DNA from: Vicinamibacteria bacterium | GTDB taxonomy: Bacteria > Acidobacteriota > Vicinamibacteria > Fen-336 | Direction: 5' to 3' | DNA: 41,135 nt | Assembly: GCA_023701125.1 (NCBI GenBank) | Contig: JAMPXO010000034.1 | Coordinates: forward strand, 1-41,135 | Shown: positions 32,501 to 38,442 of the stretch, one piece after another | Numbering within the stretch: position 1 is the first letter of the stretch | How the letters are laid out: every line of letters starts with the position of its first letter | Translations under genes and position numbers: made by a program | The notes under the pieces: model-generated | Seen by the model: the letters and a program-made list of their open reading frames with translations, nothing else | Databases searched by the model: none | What the model was told of the DNA's origin: nothing

Positions 32501-33791
32501 GCTGGTGGCGGCCTTCAACCACATGCACATCTTCATCGACCCCGAGCCGGACATCGCCAAGTCCTTCGCCGAGCGCCAGCGGATGTTCGATCTGCCGCGC
32601 TCGACCTGGAAGGACTACGACGCCTCGATCATCAGCGCGGGCGGCGGCATCTTCGACCGCGGGGCCAAGTCGATCCCGGTCTCGCCGCAGATGAAGAAGC
32701 TGCTCGACCTCGAGGGTGACACCGCCTCCGGCGAGGAGGTGATGAAGAAGATCCTGACCGCCAAGGTCGACCTGTTCTACAACGGCGGTATCGGCACCTA
32801 CGTTCGGTCGAGCAACGAGACGGACGCCCAGGTCGGCGACCGCGCCAACGACCGCCTGCGCATCACCGGCAGCGACCTGCGCTGCCGGGTGGTGGGCGAA
32901 GGCGGCAACCTCGGCTTCACCCAGCGCGGCCGGCTCGAGTACTCGATCGCCGGCGGCAACATCAACACCGACGCCCTCGACAACTCCGGCGGCGTCGACA
33001 CCTCCGACCACGAGGTCAACATCAAGATCCTGCTCGACCCGCTGGTCCGGCAGGGCGTGATCAAGGGCAAGGAGGAGCGCAACAAGGTCCTGGCCGAGAT
33101 GACGAACGACGTCGGCGCCCTGGTGCTGGCGGACAACGCCAACCAGGCCCGCGCGATCACCCTCGACGGGCTGCGCAGCGCGCGCAGCTACGAGGACCAC
33201 GTGGCGCGGATCGAGGAGATGCTGGCGGCGGGCGTGCTGAGCCGCAAGGACGACGCGATCCCGACCCGTGACGAGCTGCTGGCGCTGCCCAGCCGTGACC
33301 GCGGCCTGCCGCGGCCGCTGCTGGCGGTGCTGCTCGGCATCACCAAGATGTGGGCGTTCGACCAGATCCTGGAGACGAAACTGCCCGAGAGCGAGCTGTG
33401 CGCGCCGTTCCTCGACGCGTACTTCCCGCCGCTGCTGCGCGAGCGCTTCCGCGAGCACTTCAAGAGCCACCCGCTGCGTCGCGAGATCGTGGGCACCACG
33501 CTCGTGAACGACCTGGTCAACAACGCCGGCATCGCCTTCGTCTCGCAGACGATGGCGGCGACCAAGGCCTCGTTCGCGGACGTCGTCGCCGCCTACGTCG
33601 AGGCGGACCGCGCCGCGGGCCGCGGCCTGCGCGAGCGCATCCTGGCGGCCGGCCGTCCCGCGGCCGAGACCCACGCGGCCCTGGTCGAACTGCAGGACGC
33701 GCTGGCCGAGGTGGTGCGGACGAAGCTGACGGGCGGCAAGGCCGACGCCGCGAAGACGATCGGCGCGGTGGGCAAGAAGCTCGGCTTCTAG
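29514..33791 (+). CDS. gdh: NAD-specific glutamate dehydrogenase, large form
   Basis: Oxidative deamination of glutamate to 2-oxoglutarate and ammonium with NAD. 1425 aa, belonging to the large bacterial NAD-GDH class (Bac_GDH); known members are usually near 1600 aa, so this one is short, chiefly in the N-terminal regulatory part. The catalytic core is evident: GGKVARGGLRWSDRHDDFR, then VKNAIIVPVGSKGGFVLKG, VVAADKGTAHLSDTAN, GIGDMSGDVFGNGVLLSP and MHIFIDPEPD. The C-terminal helical part follows (ITKMWAFDQILETKLPES). ATG at 29514 is preferred; 29442 is in frame but lies upstream of the likely promoter. Monocistronic, with an intrinsic terminator 26 nt after the stop. Large GDHs are mostly catabolic and allosterically controlled. 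Confidence 0.92.
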   Translation: MLTIDPQQRALRLAEVEEILSRESAPEDRDLLVSFSRAFLGELPDRLMLGLTPAVIATRVADYFRFFGKEMPPSGQLYKGLPGIHVVARQAEDSMMDRTLHGRVLPHETTIVETHTIDAPFIFESLKNYFRKSGIRVFSAIHPILSVRRQWERIVAIGGPKDEGAKELFCHFRIERIDSKERLRRIEHEIHSVLKCVFLAVEDFKQMRKGVLDLAPRLKGRHGDAMVPAAQEFLRWLMDDNYILLGSAHYKIGTDGSPDLVHESAAGVFTDPDLLPVVFPGLLEELEPHLVPAADDERIVEVDYCNHAQAIYHLEPIDDVVIREWNADGTLAGATLLLGRLAMGAFTEKSADIPLLKGKHDWLLESSGAAQNSYAYREIRALFNRFPKRELFYSDRALLKETFDRIVHMAGDEDVAVHVRRARGYDALVVAFARSRYSFRVERELKGELAAHYGPISFATSADCGAVSVMLFYFESSQLERPLDESDVRGRVESHITTWEDQVASELVKAFGEREGRRLLARYVTDESRSGLYREATPPPQVPEDLARLEQLESQLELRVLPRSAETATLKLYSVRPLGLTETLRTLSNLGLTATEEMRIPLELPDGRKAFLYRFELEASPQRIAAMVADGERFAAALRALDEQRATDDAMNSLVLDAGLGWRDVEALRTYRNHLLQIRSAYNAETVSGVLSRNPGASAALFALFAARFDPRLVGDREAAMTEAAAGVRKALEAVKSLAEDEVLRALLNQVQCTLRTNFYQRPERPVISIKVDSRKVEGMVSPRPMVEIYVHSRLLEGIHLRGGKVARGGLRWSDRHDDFRTEILGLMKTQMVKNAIIVPVGSKGGFVLKGDVPARPALDAYLIDRYREFISGLLDVTDNIVNGAVLHPPEVIRHDGDDPYLVVAADKGTAHLSDTANSVSAQYGFWLGDAFASGGSAGYDHKKMGITARGAWECVKHLFHNLGQDIQKEPFTAVGIGDMSGDVFGNGVLLSPVMKLVAAFNHMHIFIDPEPDIAKSFAERQRMFDLPRSTWKDYDASIISAGGGIFDRGAKSIPVSPQMKKLLDLEGDTASGEEVMKKILTAKVDLFYNGGIGTYVRSSNETDAQVGDRANDRLRITGSDLRCRVVGEGGNLGFTQRGRLEYSIAGGNINTDALDNSGGVDTSDHEVNIKILLDPLVRQGVIKGKEERNKVLAEMTNDVGALVLADNANQARAITLDGLRSARSYEDHVARIEEMLAAGVLSRKDDAIPTRDELLALPSRDRGLPRPLLAVLLGITKMWAFDQILETKLPESELCAPFLDAYFPPLLRERFREHFKSHPLRREIVGTTLVNDLVNNAGIAFVSQTMAATKASFADVVAAYVEADRAAGRGLRERILAAGRPAAETHAALVELQDALAEVVRTKLTGGKADAAKTIGAVGKKLGF

Positions 33792-33809
33792 AGAACACCC
33801 GACCGGGGG

Positions 33810-35222
33810 TTACCCGACGGCCGGCGCGTTCCCGAGGGGAGCGCGTCGGCCGTTTCCTTTTTCGGGCCAGGCGCCCTCCAGCACGCGCTCGAGCACGGGT
33901 AGCGCCTGGCCCACGCGGCACAGGCGGATCAGCACGTCCCACAGCGGCTCCAGCTTCTTCCAGCCCACGGCATACGCCGCGTGACGCAAGGCCCCGGCCA
34001 GGTCCGGCTTGGTCGCCGCTCCGCGCAGGATCGAGCGCCAGGCGTAGAAGTCGCGATACGCGTCGCGATAGCCCCGCTCCAGCCGCTCGCCGCTCATGCG
34101 CGCCGGGCGGAACACGGCGTGGCGGGTGTCGTACAGGTCCCAGTCGTCGTGCAGGAGCCGGCCCGCCGCCCGCATCCGCGCGTGGAGCGCCGTGCCCGGG
34201 TAGGGCGTCAGCACGTGGAAGGTCGCGGTCTCGACGCCCTGGTCGACCGCCCAGGCGACGGTGCGATCGAAGACGCTCTCGTCGTGCTCGTCCATCCCGA
34301 ACACGAAGCTGGCGTTGACCATCACGCCGAGCCCGTGCAGCCGGCGCACCGCTTCCGCGTAGTCGCGGTCCAGGTTCTGGTGCTTGGCGTGGGACCGCAG
34401 CGCCGCCGGGTCGAGGGTCTCGAAGCCGACGAACAGGCTGCGCAGGCCGCAGGCCACGGCCTTCTCCAGCAGGCCCGGGCGCAGCACGGCGTTGACGGTG
34501 GCGGCCGCCTGCCACAAGCGTCCCATGCCCCGCATGCCGTCGAACAACGAGGCGGCGAAGCGCGGGTCGCCGAACAGGTGGTCGTCCAGGAAGTAGAGGT
34601 GGCGGCCGGGCAACCGCTCGATCTCCGCGAGCGCGGCGTCGACCCGCTGGACGTAGAACCCGCGACCGCCTGCGAAGAAGGCGTCCTTGTAGCAGAAGTC
34701 GCAGGCGTGGGGGCAGCCGCGCGAGACCACGATCGAGTTGGGGACGAGGTAGCGCGCACGGCGGATCAGGTCGCGGCGAACGGGCGGCAGTGCGTGCAGC
34801 GAGCGGCTCGTCGAGCGGTACAGCGAGCCGGGACGGCCGGCGCGGAAGTCGGCGAGGAAGCGCGGCCAGGTGTCTTCACCCGGGCCGAGGAAGACGGTGT
34901 CCGCGTGGGCGGCGGCCTCGTCCGGCAACGAGGTGACGTGGAGGCCGCCCAGCGCCACGTGGACGCCGCGGCGGCGATAGTGATCGGCGATCTCGTAACT
35001 GCGCCGCGCCGACGTCACGTAGACCTGGATCGCGACCAGGTCGGGCTCGTCGTCGAGGTCGAGCGTCTCGACGTGCTCGTCGCACAGGACCACGTCGTCG
35101 TCGGGAGCCAGGTACGCGGCCAGCGTCGCCAGGCCCAGCGGCGGGAACAACGAGTACTTGATCGGCCGGAAGAACGGGCTTCTCGCCTCCGTCAGGGCGG
35201 GCAGGATCAGCTTGGCGATCAC
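33810..35222 (-). CDS. B12-binding-type radical SAM protein
   Basis: 470 aa. The N-terminal part (about 20-130) is a cobalamin-binding-type Rossmann domain: KYSLFPPLGLATLAAYLAP, VLCDEHVETLDLD, LVAIQVYVTSARRSYEIA, and VALGGLHVTSLPDEA. The radical SAM domain carries C170, C174 and C177 in SRGCPHACDFCYKD (CxxxCxxC), then LYFLDDHLFGD, GLRSLFVGFETLDP, and VNASFVFGMDEHD with LTPYPGTALHARM. This is the class B architecture of cobalamin-dependent methylases and related enzymes; substrate unknown. The GTG start overlaps the yjbQ stop (GTGA). Its last residues are encoded by the DNA of the opposite-strand gdh terminator. Many such proteins act on lipids, hopanoids or peptides. Confidence 0.87.
   Translation of the reverse strand: MIAKLILPALTEARSPFFRPIKYSLFPPLGLATLAAYLAPDDDVVLCDEHVETLDLDDEPDLVAIQVYVTSARRSYEIADHYRRRGVHVALGGLHVTSLPDEAAAHADTVFLGPGEDTWPRFLADFRAGRPGSLYRSTSRSLHALPPVRRDLIRRARYLVPNSIVVSRGCPHACDFCYKDAFFAGGRGFYVQRVDAALAEIERLPGRHLYFLDDHLFGDPRFAASLFDGMRGMGRLWQAAATVNAVLRPGLLEKAVACGLRSLFVGFETLDPAALRSHAKHQNLDRDYAEAVRRLHGLGVMVNASFVFGMDEHDESVFDRTVAWAVDQGVETATFHVLTPYPGTALHARMRAAGRLLHDDWDLYDTRHAVFRPARMSGERLERGYRDAYRDFYAWRSILRGAATKPDLAGALRHAAYAVGWKKLEPLWDVLIRLCRVGQALPVLERVLEGAWPEKGNGRRAPLGNAPAVG
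33817..33862 (+). terminator. Intrinsic terminator of gdh, inside the radical SAM coding sequence
   Basis: ACGGCCGGCGCG and GCGCGTCGGCCGT pair around a 12-nt loop, with a one-base offset in the stem, followed by TTCCTTTTT. It lies 26 nt after the gdh stop, on the plus strand. The same DNA encodes the last residues (NGRRAPLGNAPAVG) of the minus-strand gene. Confidence 0.8.
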
Positions 35223-35707
35223 CGCACGGTGATGCCGGCGCCGAGGGCGACCAGCGAGACCAGGCGCTCGCGAGGGCCGTCCAGCTCGAGCAGGAACACC
35301 CGCTGCCAGCGCCCGAGCTGCAACTGGCCGCGCGCGACGTTGATCGACTCCGACGCCCGCAGGAACAGCGCCTTGGCGTGGGAGTGGCCGTTGGGCCGCT
35401 CGTCCGGGGGGACCCCTTCCCGCAGGTGGAGCTGGTCGTGGGCATAGCCCGCCGCGGCCGGGGCGGCGCGCTCCAGCAGCCGCTCGAGGTCCTGGCGGAG
35501 CAGCGGCTCGTCTTCGTTGACGACGATGGCGGCGGTCGTGTGGCGGACCTGGACGTTGACCAGGCCGGTCTGCAGGCCGGAGCCGGCGACGAAGCTCTCG
35601 AGCCGGGGCGTGAGGTCGATCCACTCGAGCGGGGCGGTGGTGGTGAAGCGGAGTTCGCCCTCGATCGCCCCGAACCGGTGAAGCGCGGGCAGAAGCGTGA
35701 GTTCCAT
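35219..35707 (-). CDS. yjbQ: YjbQ/UPF0047 family protein
   Basis: 162 aa, the usual length of the family. LRFTTTAPLEWIDLTP, VQVRHTTAAIVVNEDEP, LHLREGVPPDERPNGHSHAKALFL (in two runs) and LGRWQRVFLLELDGPR match the family's conserved His/Asn/Glu positions. YjbQ proteins have weak thiamine-phosphate synthase activity and are annotated 'secondary thiamine-phosphate synthase'; the physiological role is uncertain. The ATG at 35707 has no Shine-Dalgarno, and a large inverted repeat ends 4 nt before it. Coupled by overlap to the radical SAM gene, which suggests a joint function. Confidence 0.9.
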   Translation of the reverse strand: MELTLLPALHRFGAIEGELRFTTTAPLEWIDLTPRLESFVAGSGLQTGLVNVQVRHTTAAIVVNEDEPLLRQDLERLLERAAPAAAGYAHDQLHLREGVPPDERPNGHSHAKALFLRASESINVARGQLQLGRWQRVFLLELDGPRERLVSLVALGAGITVR

Positions 35708-35710
35708 GCC

Positions 35711-35749
35711 CCGTCAGGATCGGTCGTGGGGCCGCTGCGGACCTGACGG
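35711..35749 (-). promoter_or_regulatory. Inverted repeat just upstream of yjbQ
   Basis: CCGTCAGG (35711-35718) and CCTGACGG (35742-35749) are perfect complements 23 nt apart. On the minus strand the second arm ends 3 nt before the yjbQ ATG. It could be an operator or an RNA stem over the start codon. It is also downstream of the regulator gene's stop. Confidence 0.5.
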
Positions 35750-35764
35750 AGTTGTGAGGGTTGC

Positions 35765-35780
35765 CTCAGGACTCCCTGAG
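35765..35780 (-). terminator. Small hairpin at the stop of the winged-helix gene
   Basis: CTCAGG-ACTC-CCTGAG is a perfect 6-bp stem with a 4-nt loop and includes the TGA stop of the regulator gene. There is no T tract, so termination is weak or the site has another use. Confidence 0.3.
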
Positions 35781-37151
35781 CGCCCCGCCACGCGGCCGCC
35801 GAGTGAGCCCCCACACCAGGCCACCCCCGAACAGCAGGCCCTCCCAGGCGCCCAGCGCCGGCCGGGTCCGCGGGCCGAAGCCGGGTTCCCCGGTCAGCCG
35901 CCCCATCGCATCGAGCCGGACCCGGGAGTCGGGGAAGTGCTCGGCGAGGTTGTGCAGGCTGGTGGCGCCGAGCGCGCCCCCGACGGCGGTGATCGCCACC
36001 GCCGCCAGCGCGCAAGCCGCGGCCGTGGCCAGCGCGGGGCGGGCGCGCCGCCAGCCGTGGGGTGACGCCATGCCGCCCTCCGGGCTGCGGGTGGCCAGCC
36101 CGTAGGCGAGGCCGGCCGCCGCGCCGATCCACAGGCCCTCGATGGCGCCCCCGATCGTCGGCACGTCCTGGCCCGCCAGCGTGACCAGCAGGCCGCGGGC
36201 CAGCCCGTTGCCCAGGGCCCCCACCAGGCCGCCGCCCAGGCCGCCGCCCAGCACGAGCGCCAGCGTCCGCCACGAGCGCACCGCGGCCTCGGCTGCCGCC
36301 AGCCCGCAGCCGACGCCTGCCGCGCCGAGGCCGCCGATCACGATCCCCACCAGGCCCAGCGTCGCGAGCAGCGACGGATCGAGCGACTGCCCTCGGAAGA
36401 AGGCGAGCGCCACGCCGCCGGCGAGCCCGGCGAACGCGCCGGCCGCGGCGCCGCCCGCGCTGGCGGCGGCCCACCGTTCGCCGACGAGCCGGATCGCGCG
36501 CCGCATTCGCAGCGAGCACAGCGCCGCCCACGCCCGCGCACCGCCCGGCGCGGTGGCGACCGGGACCGCGCCGGCCTCGGCCTGGTCCCAGCGCGTGTCA
36601 CGCAGGTAGGCCCACGCCCGAGCGCCCGCTCCGTCGTGGGGCAGCCGCTGGAGCGCCTCGCCGGTTCCGAGCGCATGAAGGGTCGCGGCGGCCTCGCGGC
36701 GTTCCTCGTCGTCGACCTCCGATGACAGCAGGCGCGCGAGCGCTTCGGTTCGCCGCTCGGTGACCCCCGCCACGGGCGTGGGTGGGTCAACGCGGTCGGG
36801 CGCGACGTCGGCCTCGCCCTCGTCGAGTTCTTCGGTCACGGGGCAGGTGAACTGGTAGCCGTGGCGCGAAACGGTGCGGATGAACTCGGGATCGGCGCCG
36901 TCGGTCTCCAGCGTGCGCCGCAGCGTGCGTACGGCCTGGGTCAGTGCCCCCTCGGACACCACGACGTCGGCCCAGACCCGGTCCAGCAGTTCGCGCCGGT
37001 GCAGCGCCTCGGACCGCCGCTCGACGAGCAGGACCAGCAGGTCGAAGTAGCGCGGGATCAGCGGCACCGCGTGCCCGTCACGGGTGAGCTGGCGCCGCGC
37101 AGGCGACAGCCGGAACCCGGCGAAGCGAAAACTGGGCGGAGCCGAACTCAT
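35766..37151 (-). CDS. Membrane-bound OmpR/CadC-type winged-helix regulator
   Basis: 461 aa. Residues 1-108 are an OmpR-type winged helix: FRFAGFRLSPARRQLTRDG, IPRYFDLLVLLVE, RRELLDRVWADVVVSEGALTQAV and FIRTVSRHGYQFTCPV. A charged region follows (about 110-215), with RRTEALARLLSSEVDDEERREAAATL. From about residue 228 the protein is a chain of Gly/Ala-rich hydrophobic segments, including GIVIGGLGAAGVGCGLAAAE and GGGLGGGLVGALGNGLA, and a final extramembrane loop near 395-425. It has no receiver domain, so it is a one-component membrane sensor of the ToxR/CadC kind in layout, but the membrane part is unlike ToxR's single TM. ATG at 37151; TAGGAT is 9 nt upstream. Confidence 0.82.
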   Translation of the reverse strand: MSSAPPSFRFAGFRLSPARRQLTRDGHAVPLIPRYFDLLVLLVERRSEALHRRELLDRVWADVVVSEGALTQAVRTLRRTLETDGADPEFIRTVSRHGYQFTCPVTEELDEGEADVAPDRVDPPTPVAGVTERRTEALARLLSSEVDDEERREAAATLHALGTGEALQRLPHDGAGARAWAYLRDTRWDQAEAGAVPVATAPGGARAWAALCSLRMRRAIRLVGERWAAASAGGAAAGAFAGLAGGVALAFFRGQSLDPSLLATLGLVGIVIGGLGAAGVGCGLAAAEAAVRSWRTLALVLGGGLGGGLVGALGNGLARGLLVTLAGQDVPTIGGAIEGLWIGAAAGLAYGLATRSPEGGMASPHGWRRARPALATAAACALAAVAITAVGGALGATSLHNLAEHFPDSRVRLDAMGRLTGEPGFGPRTRPALGAWEGLLFGGGLVWGLTRRPRGGALRES

Positions 37152-37160
37152 TGCGCGAGC

Positions 37161-37166
37161 ATCCTA
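37161..37166 (-). promoter_or_regulatory. -10 element TAGGAT of the winged-helix regulator
   Basis: On the minus strand TAGGAT ends 9 nt before the ATG at 37151, with no Shine-Dalgarno. The hairpin repeat copy B begins 20 bp further upstream. Confidence 0.4.
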
Positions 37167-37186
37167 TCGCGCTGAGTCGCTCGCGG

Positions 37187-37247
37187 ACGGGTTCCGACGC
37201 CGGGCGGAGCCCGTCGCCGGTCCCATGGGGGCTGCGTCCCCGACGGG
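37187..37247. repeat. Intergenic 61-bp hairpin repeat, copy B
   Basis: Matches 24512-24572 at 51 of 61 positions without gaps. The hairpin survives in altered form: GACG-CC-GGGC / GCCCGTC with a CC bulge around GGA. It lies between the regulator's promoter and the transposase remnant, the only other repeat-type DNA in the window. Confidence 0.6.
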
Positions 37248-37289
37248 TGGCCGCGCTGCGGCTAGAAAGAAACCCTTGCGCCCGCTCTA
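37248..37289. other. Short non-coding stretch between repeat and transposase remnant
   Basis: 42 bp between copy B and the end of the transposase remnant. No gene or clear site is seen. With copy B and the remnant it completes the 363-bp gap between genes (37152-37514). Confidence 0.4.
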
Positions 37290-37514
37290 TCAGGCGGCGG
37301 GGCTGACGGAGACCTCGACACCGAGGCCCTTGAGACGGCGAATGAGCCTGGTGACCTGGGCCTGTTTGTCGCGTTCGAAGTGGAGCGGGCCGAGGTCTCG
37401 GTACTCGACGCCGTGCTCGAGCATGTGGTAGGCGGCGGTGAGCATCGATGCGGCCACGGCCAGGACGGCTTTGTTCATCCCAACGTGGGTGGGACCCGGA
37501 CCATCCTCAACTTT
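37290..37514 (-). pseudogene. IS110-family transposase remnant, C-terminal end only
   Basis: Only about 60-75 codons remain. MNKAVLAVAASMLTAAYHML, then EHGVEYRDLGPLHFERD and RLIRRLKGLGVEVSVSPAA match the extreme C-terminus of IS110/IS116/IS902-type transposases, where the intact protein has 300-400 aa. The N-terminal DEDD catalytic part and most of the transposase domain are absent. The frame before the ATG at 37478 (VEDGPGPTHVG) no longer looks like transposase, so the break is at about 37480-37514. It directly abuts the stop codon of the gene at 37515. I did not identify an element end. Confidence 0.75.
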
Positions 37515-38384
37515 CTAGCGACCGCGGGTGGCTGCGATCAGCCGCTGCTCGACCTCGCCGAGCAGCGCGGTCGCCTCGTAGAGGCGCTCGATCGAGTCGC
37601 GCAGCGGCGCCGACAGACGCGGCACCTCGGCCATCCAGTCGAGCAGGGTCGGCGACACGCTGGCGATCTCGCGCAACTGGGCCGCGGCCGGCGCGTATTC
37701 CTCGCGCCGCGGCAGCGACTCGAGTGCCTCGATGATCAGCGCCCGCGCCCGCGCGACCTGGTCTGGCGTGTCGCCGAGCGGGGGCGTGGCCGACGACGCG
37801 GCGTCGGCTGGTGCCGCACTCGCCAGCCGCTCGAGGCGCGCGATGGCGGCGTCGAGGCCCTGCAGTCGCTTGACGGACTCGGCCAGCGGGGCCGCGGAAC
37901 GGGCCACGTCCGCGAGCCGTTCGCCGAGCGCCGGCGCCACCGTCGCGAACTCGCGCAGCGGCGCGGCCAGCGGTCGGGTGGCGGAGACGACCTCGTCCAG
38001 CGAGGCGACCAGCGCCGGCGCCGCCTGTGCGAAGCGGCGCAGCGGCTCGGCCAGCGGCTCGTACTCCTCGGCCCGGGGCACGAGCGAGACCGCCTCCGAC
38101 AGCGCGCCGTGAAGCGCCTGCAGCGTTTCCACGATCGAGGCGAAGTCGCCGAGCCGCTCGGACAGCGTGGGGGCGATCCGCGCGAACTCGTAGAGGTGGT
38201 CGGCCAGTGGCTGGAAGTCGGCCGCCTTGGGCACCTCCTGCAGCGCCTCGCGCAGCGCCTCGTGGCTGGCCTCGAGCCGCGCCAGGGCACCGGGCATGCT
38301 GGCGGGCGCCGCCTTGCGGGTGGCTGCCGCGGGCTTCGTGGACGCCTTCTTCTTCGGGGCCGCCTTGGTCGCGCGAGTCGCCAT
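37515..38384 (-). CDS. Basic-tailed amphipathic helical-repeat protein
   Basis: 289 aa; not a family I can name. Residues 1-30 are a Lys/Ala/Thr-rich basic tail (KKKASTKPAAATRK) like those of histone-H1-like or phasin-like bacterial proteins. The rest is helical and built from a repeat: P-x-A-x-x-L-x-x-[FI]-A-x-x-[AS]-P-x-L at 59-80, 110-131, 138-159 and 232-253, three of them preceded by a 13-residue EA-L/V-x-x-x-P-x-x-x-x-[FY] element (46-58, 97-109, 219-231). There is no cysteine and no signal peptide. ATG at 38384 was chosen over the open frame to 38522 because the basic tail starts there. It could coat a granule, membrane or nucleoid. The 3' end abuts a transposase remnant, but the last repeat is intact. 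Confidence 0.75.
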   Translation of the reverse strand: MATRATKAAPKKKASTKPAAATRKAAPASMPGALARLEASHEALREALQEVPKAADFQPLADHLYEFARIAPTLSERLGDFASIVETLQALHGALSEAVSLVPRAEEYEPLAEPLRRFAQAAPALVASLDEVVSATRPLAAPLREFATVAPALGERLADVARSAAPLAESVKRLQGLDAAIARLERLASAAPADAASSATPPLGDTPDQVARARALIIEALESLPRREEYAPAAAQLREIASVSPTLLDWMAEVPRLSAPLRDSIERLYEATALLGEVEQRLIAATRGR

Positions 38385-38442
38385 GGTCGGGAAGGTGCCA
38401 CCCGCGGCCGCGAGGGTCAAGGCCGCCGGCAGGTTTCCGCGT

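Noticed and set aside
29397-33674. 1425-codon open frame antisense to gdh
   Set aside because: Its translation is low-complexity (His/Gln/Val/Asp-rich) and matches no family. It is a codon-bias shadow of the real NAD-GDH.
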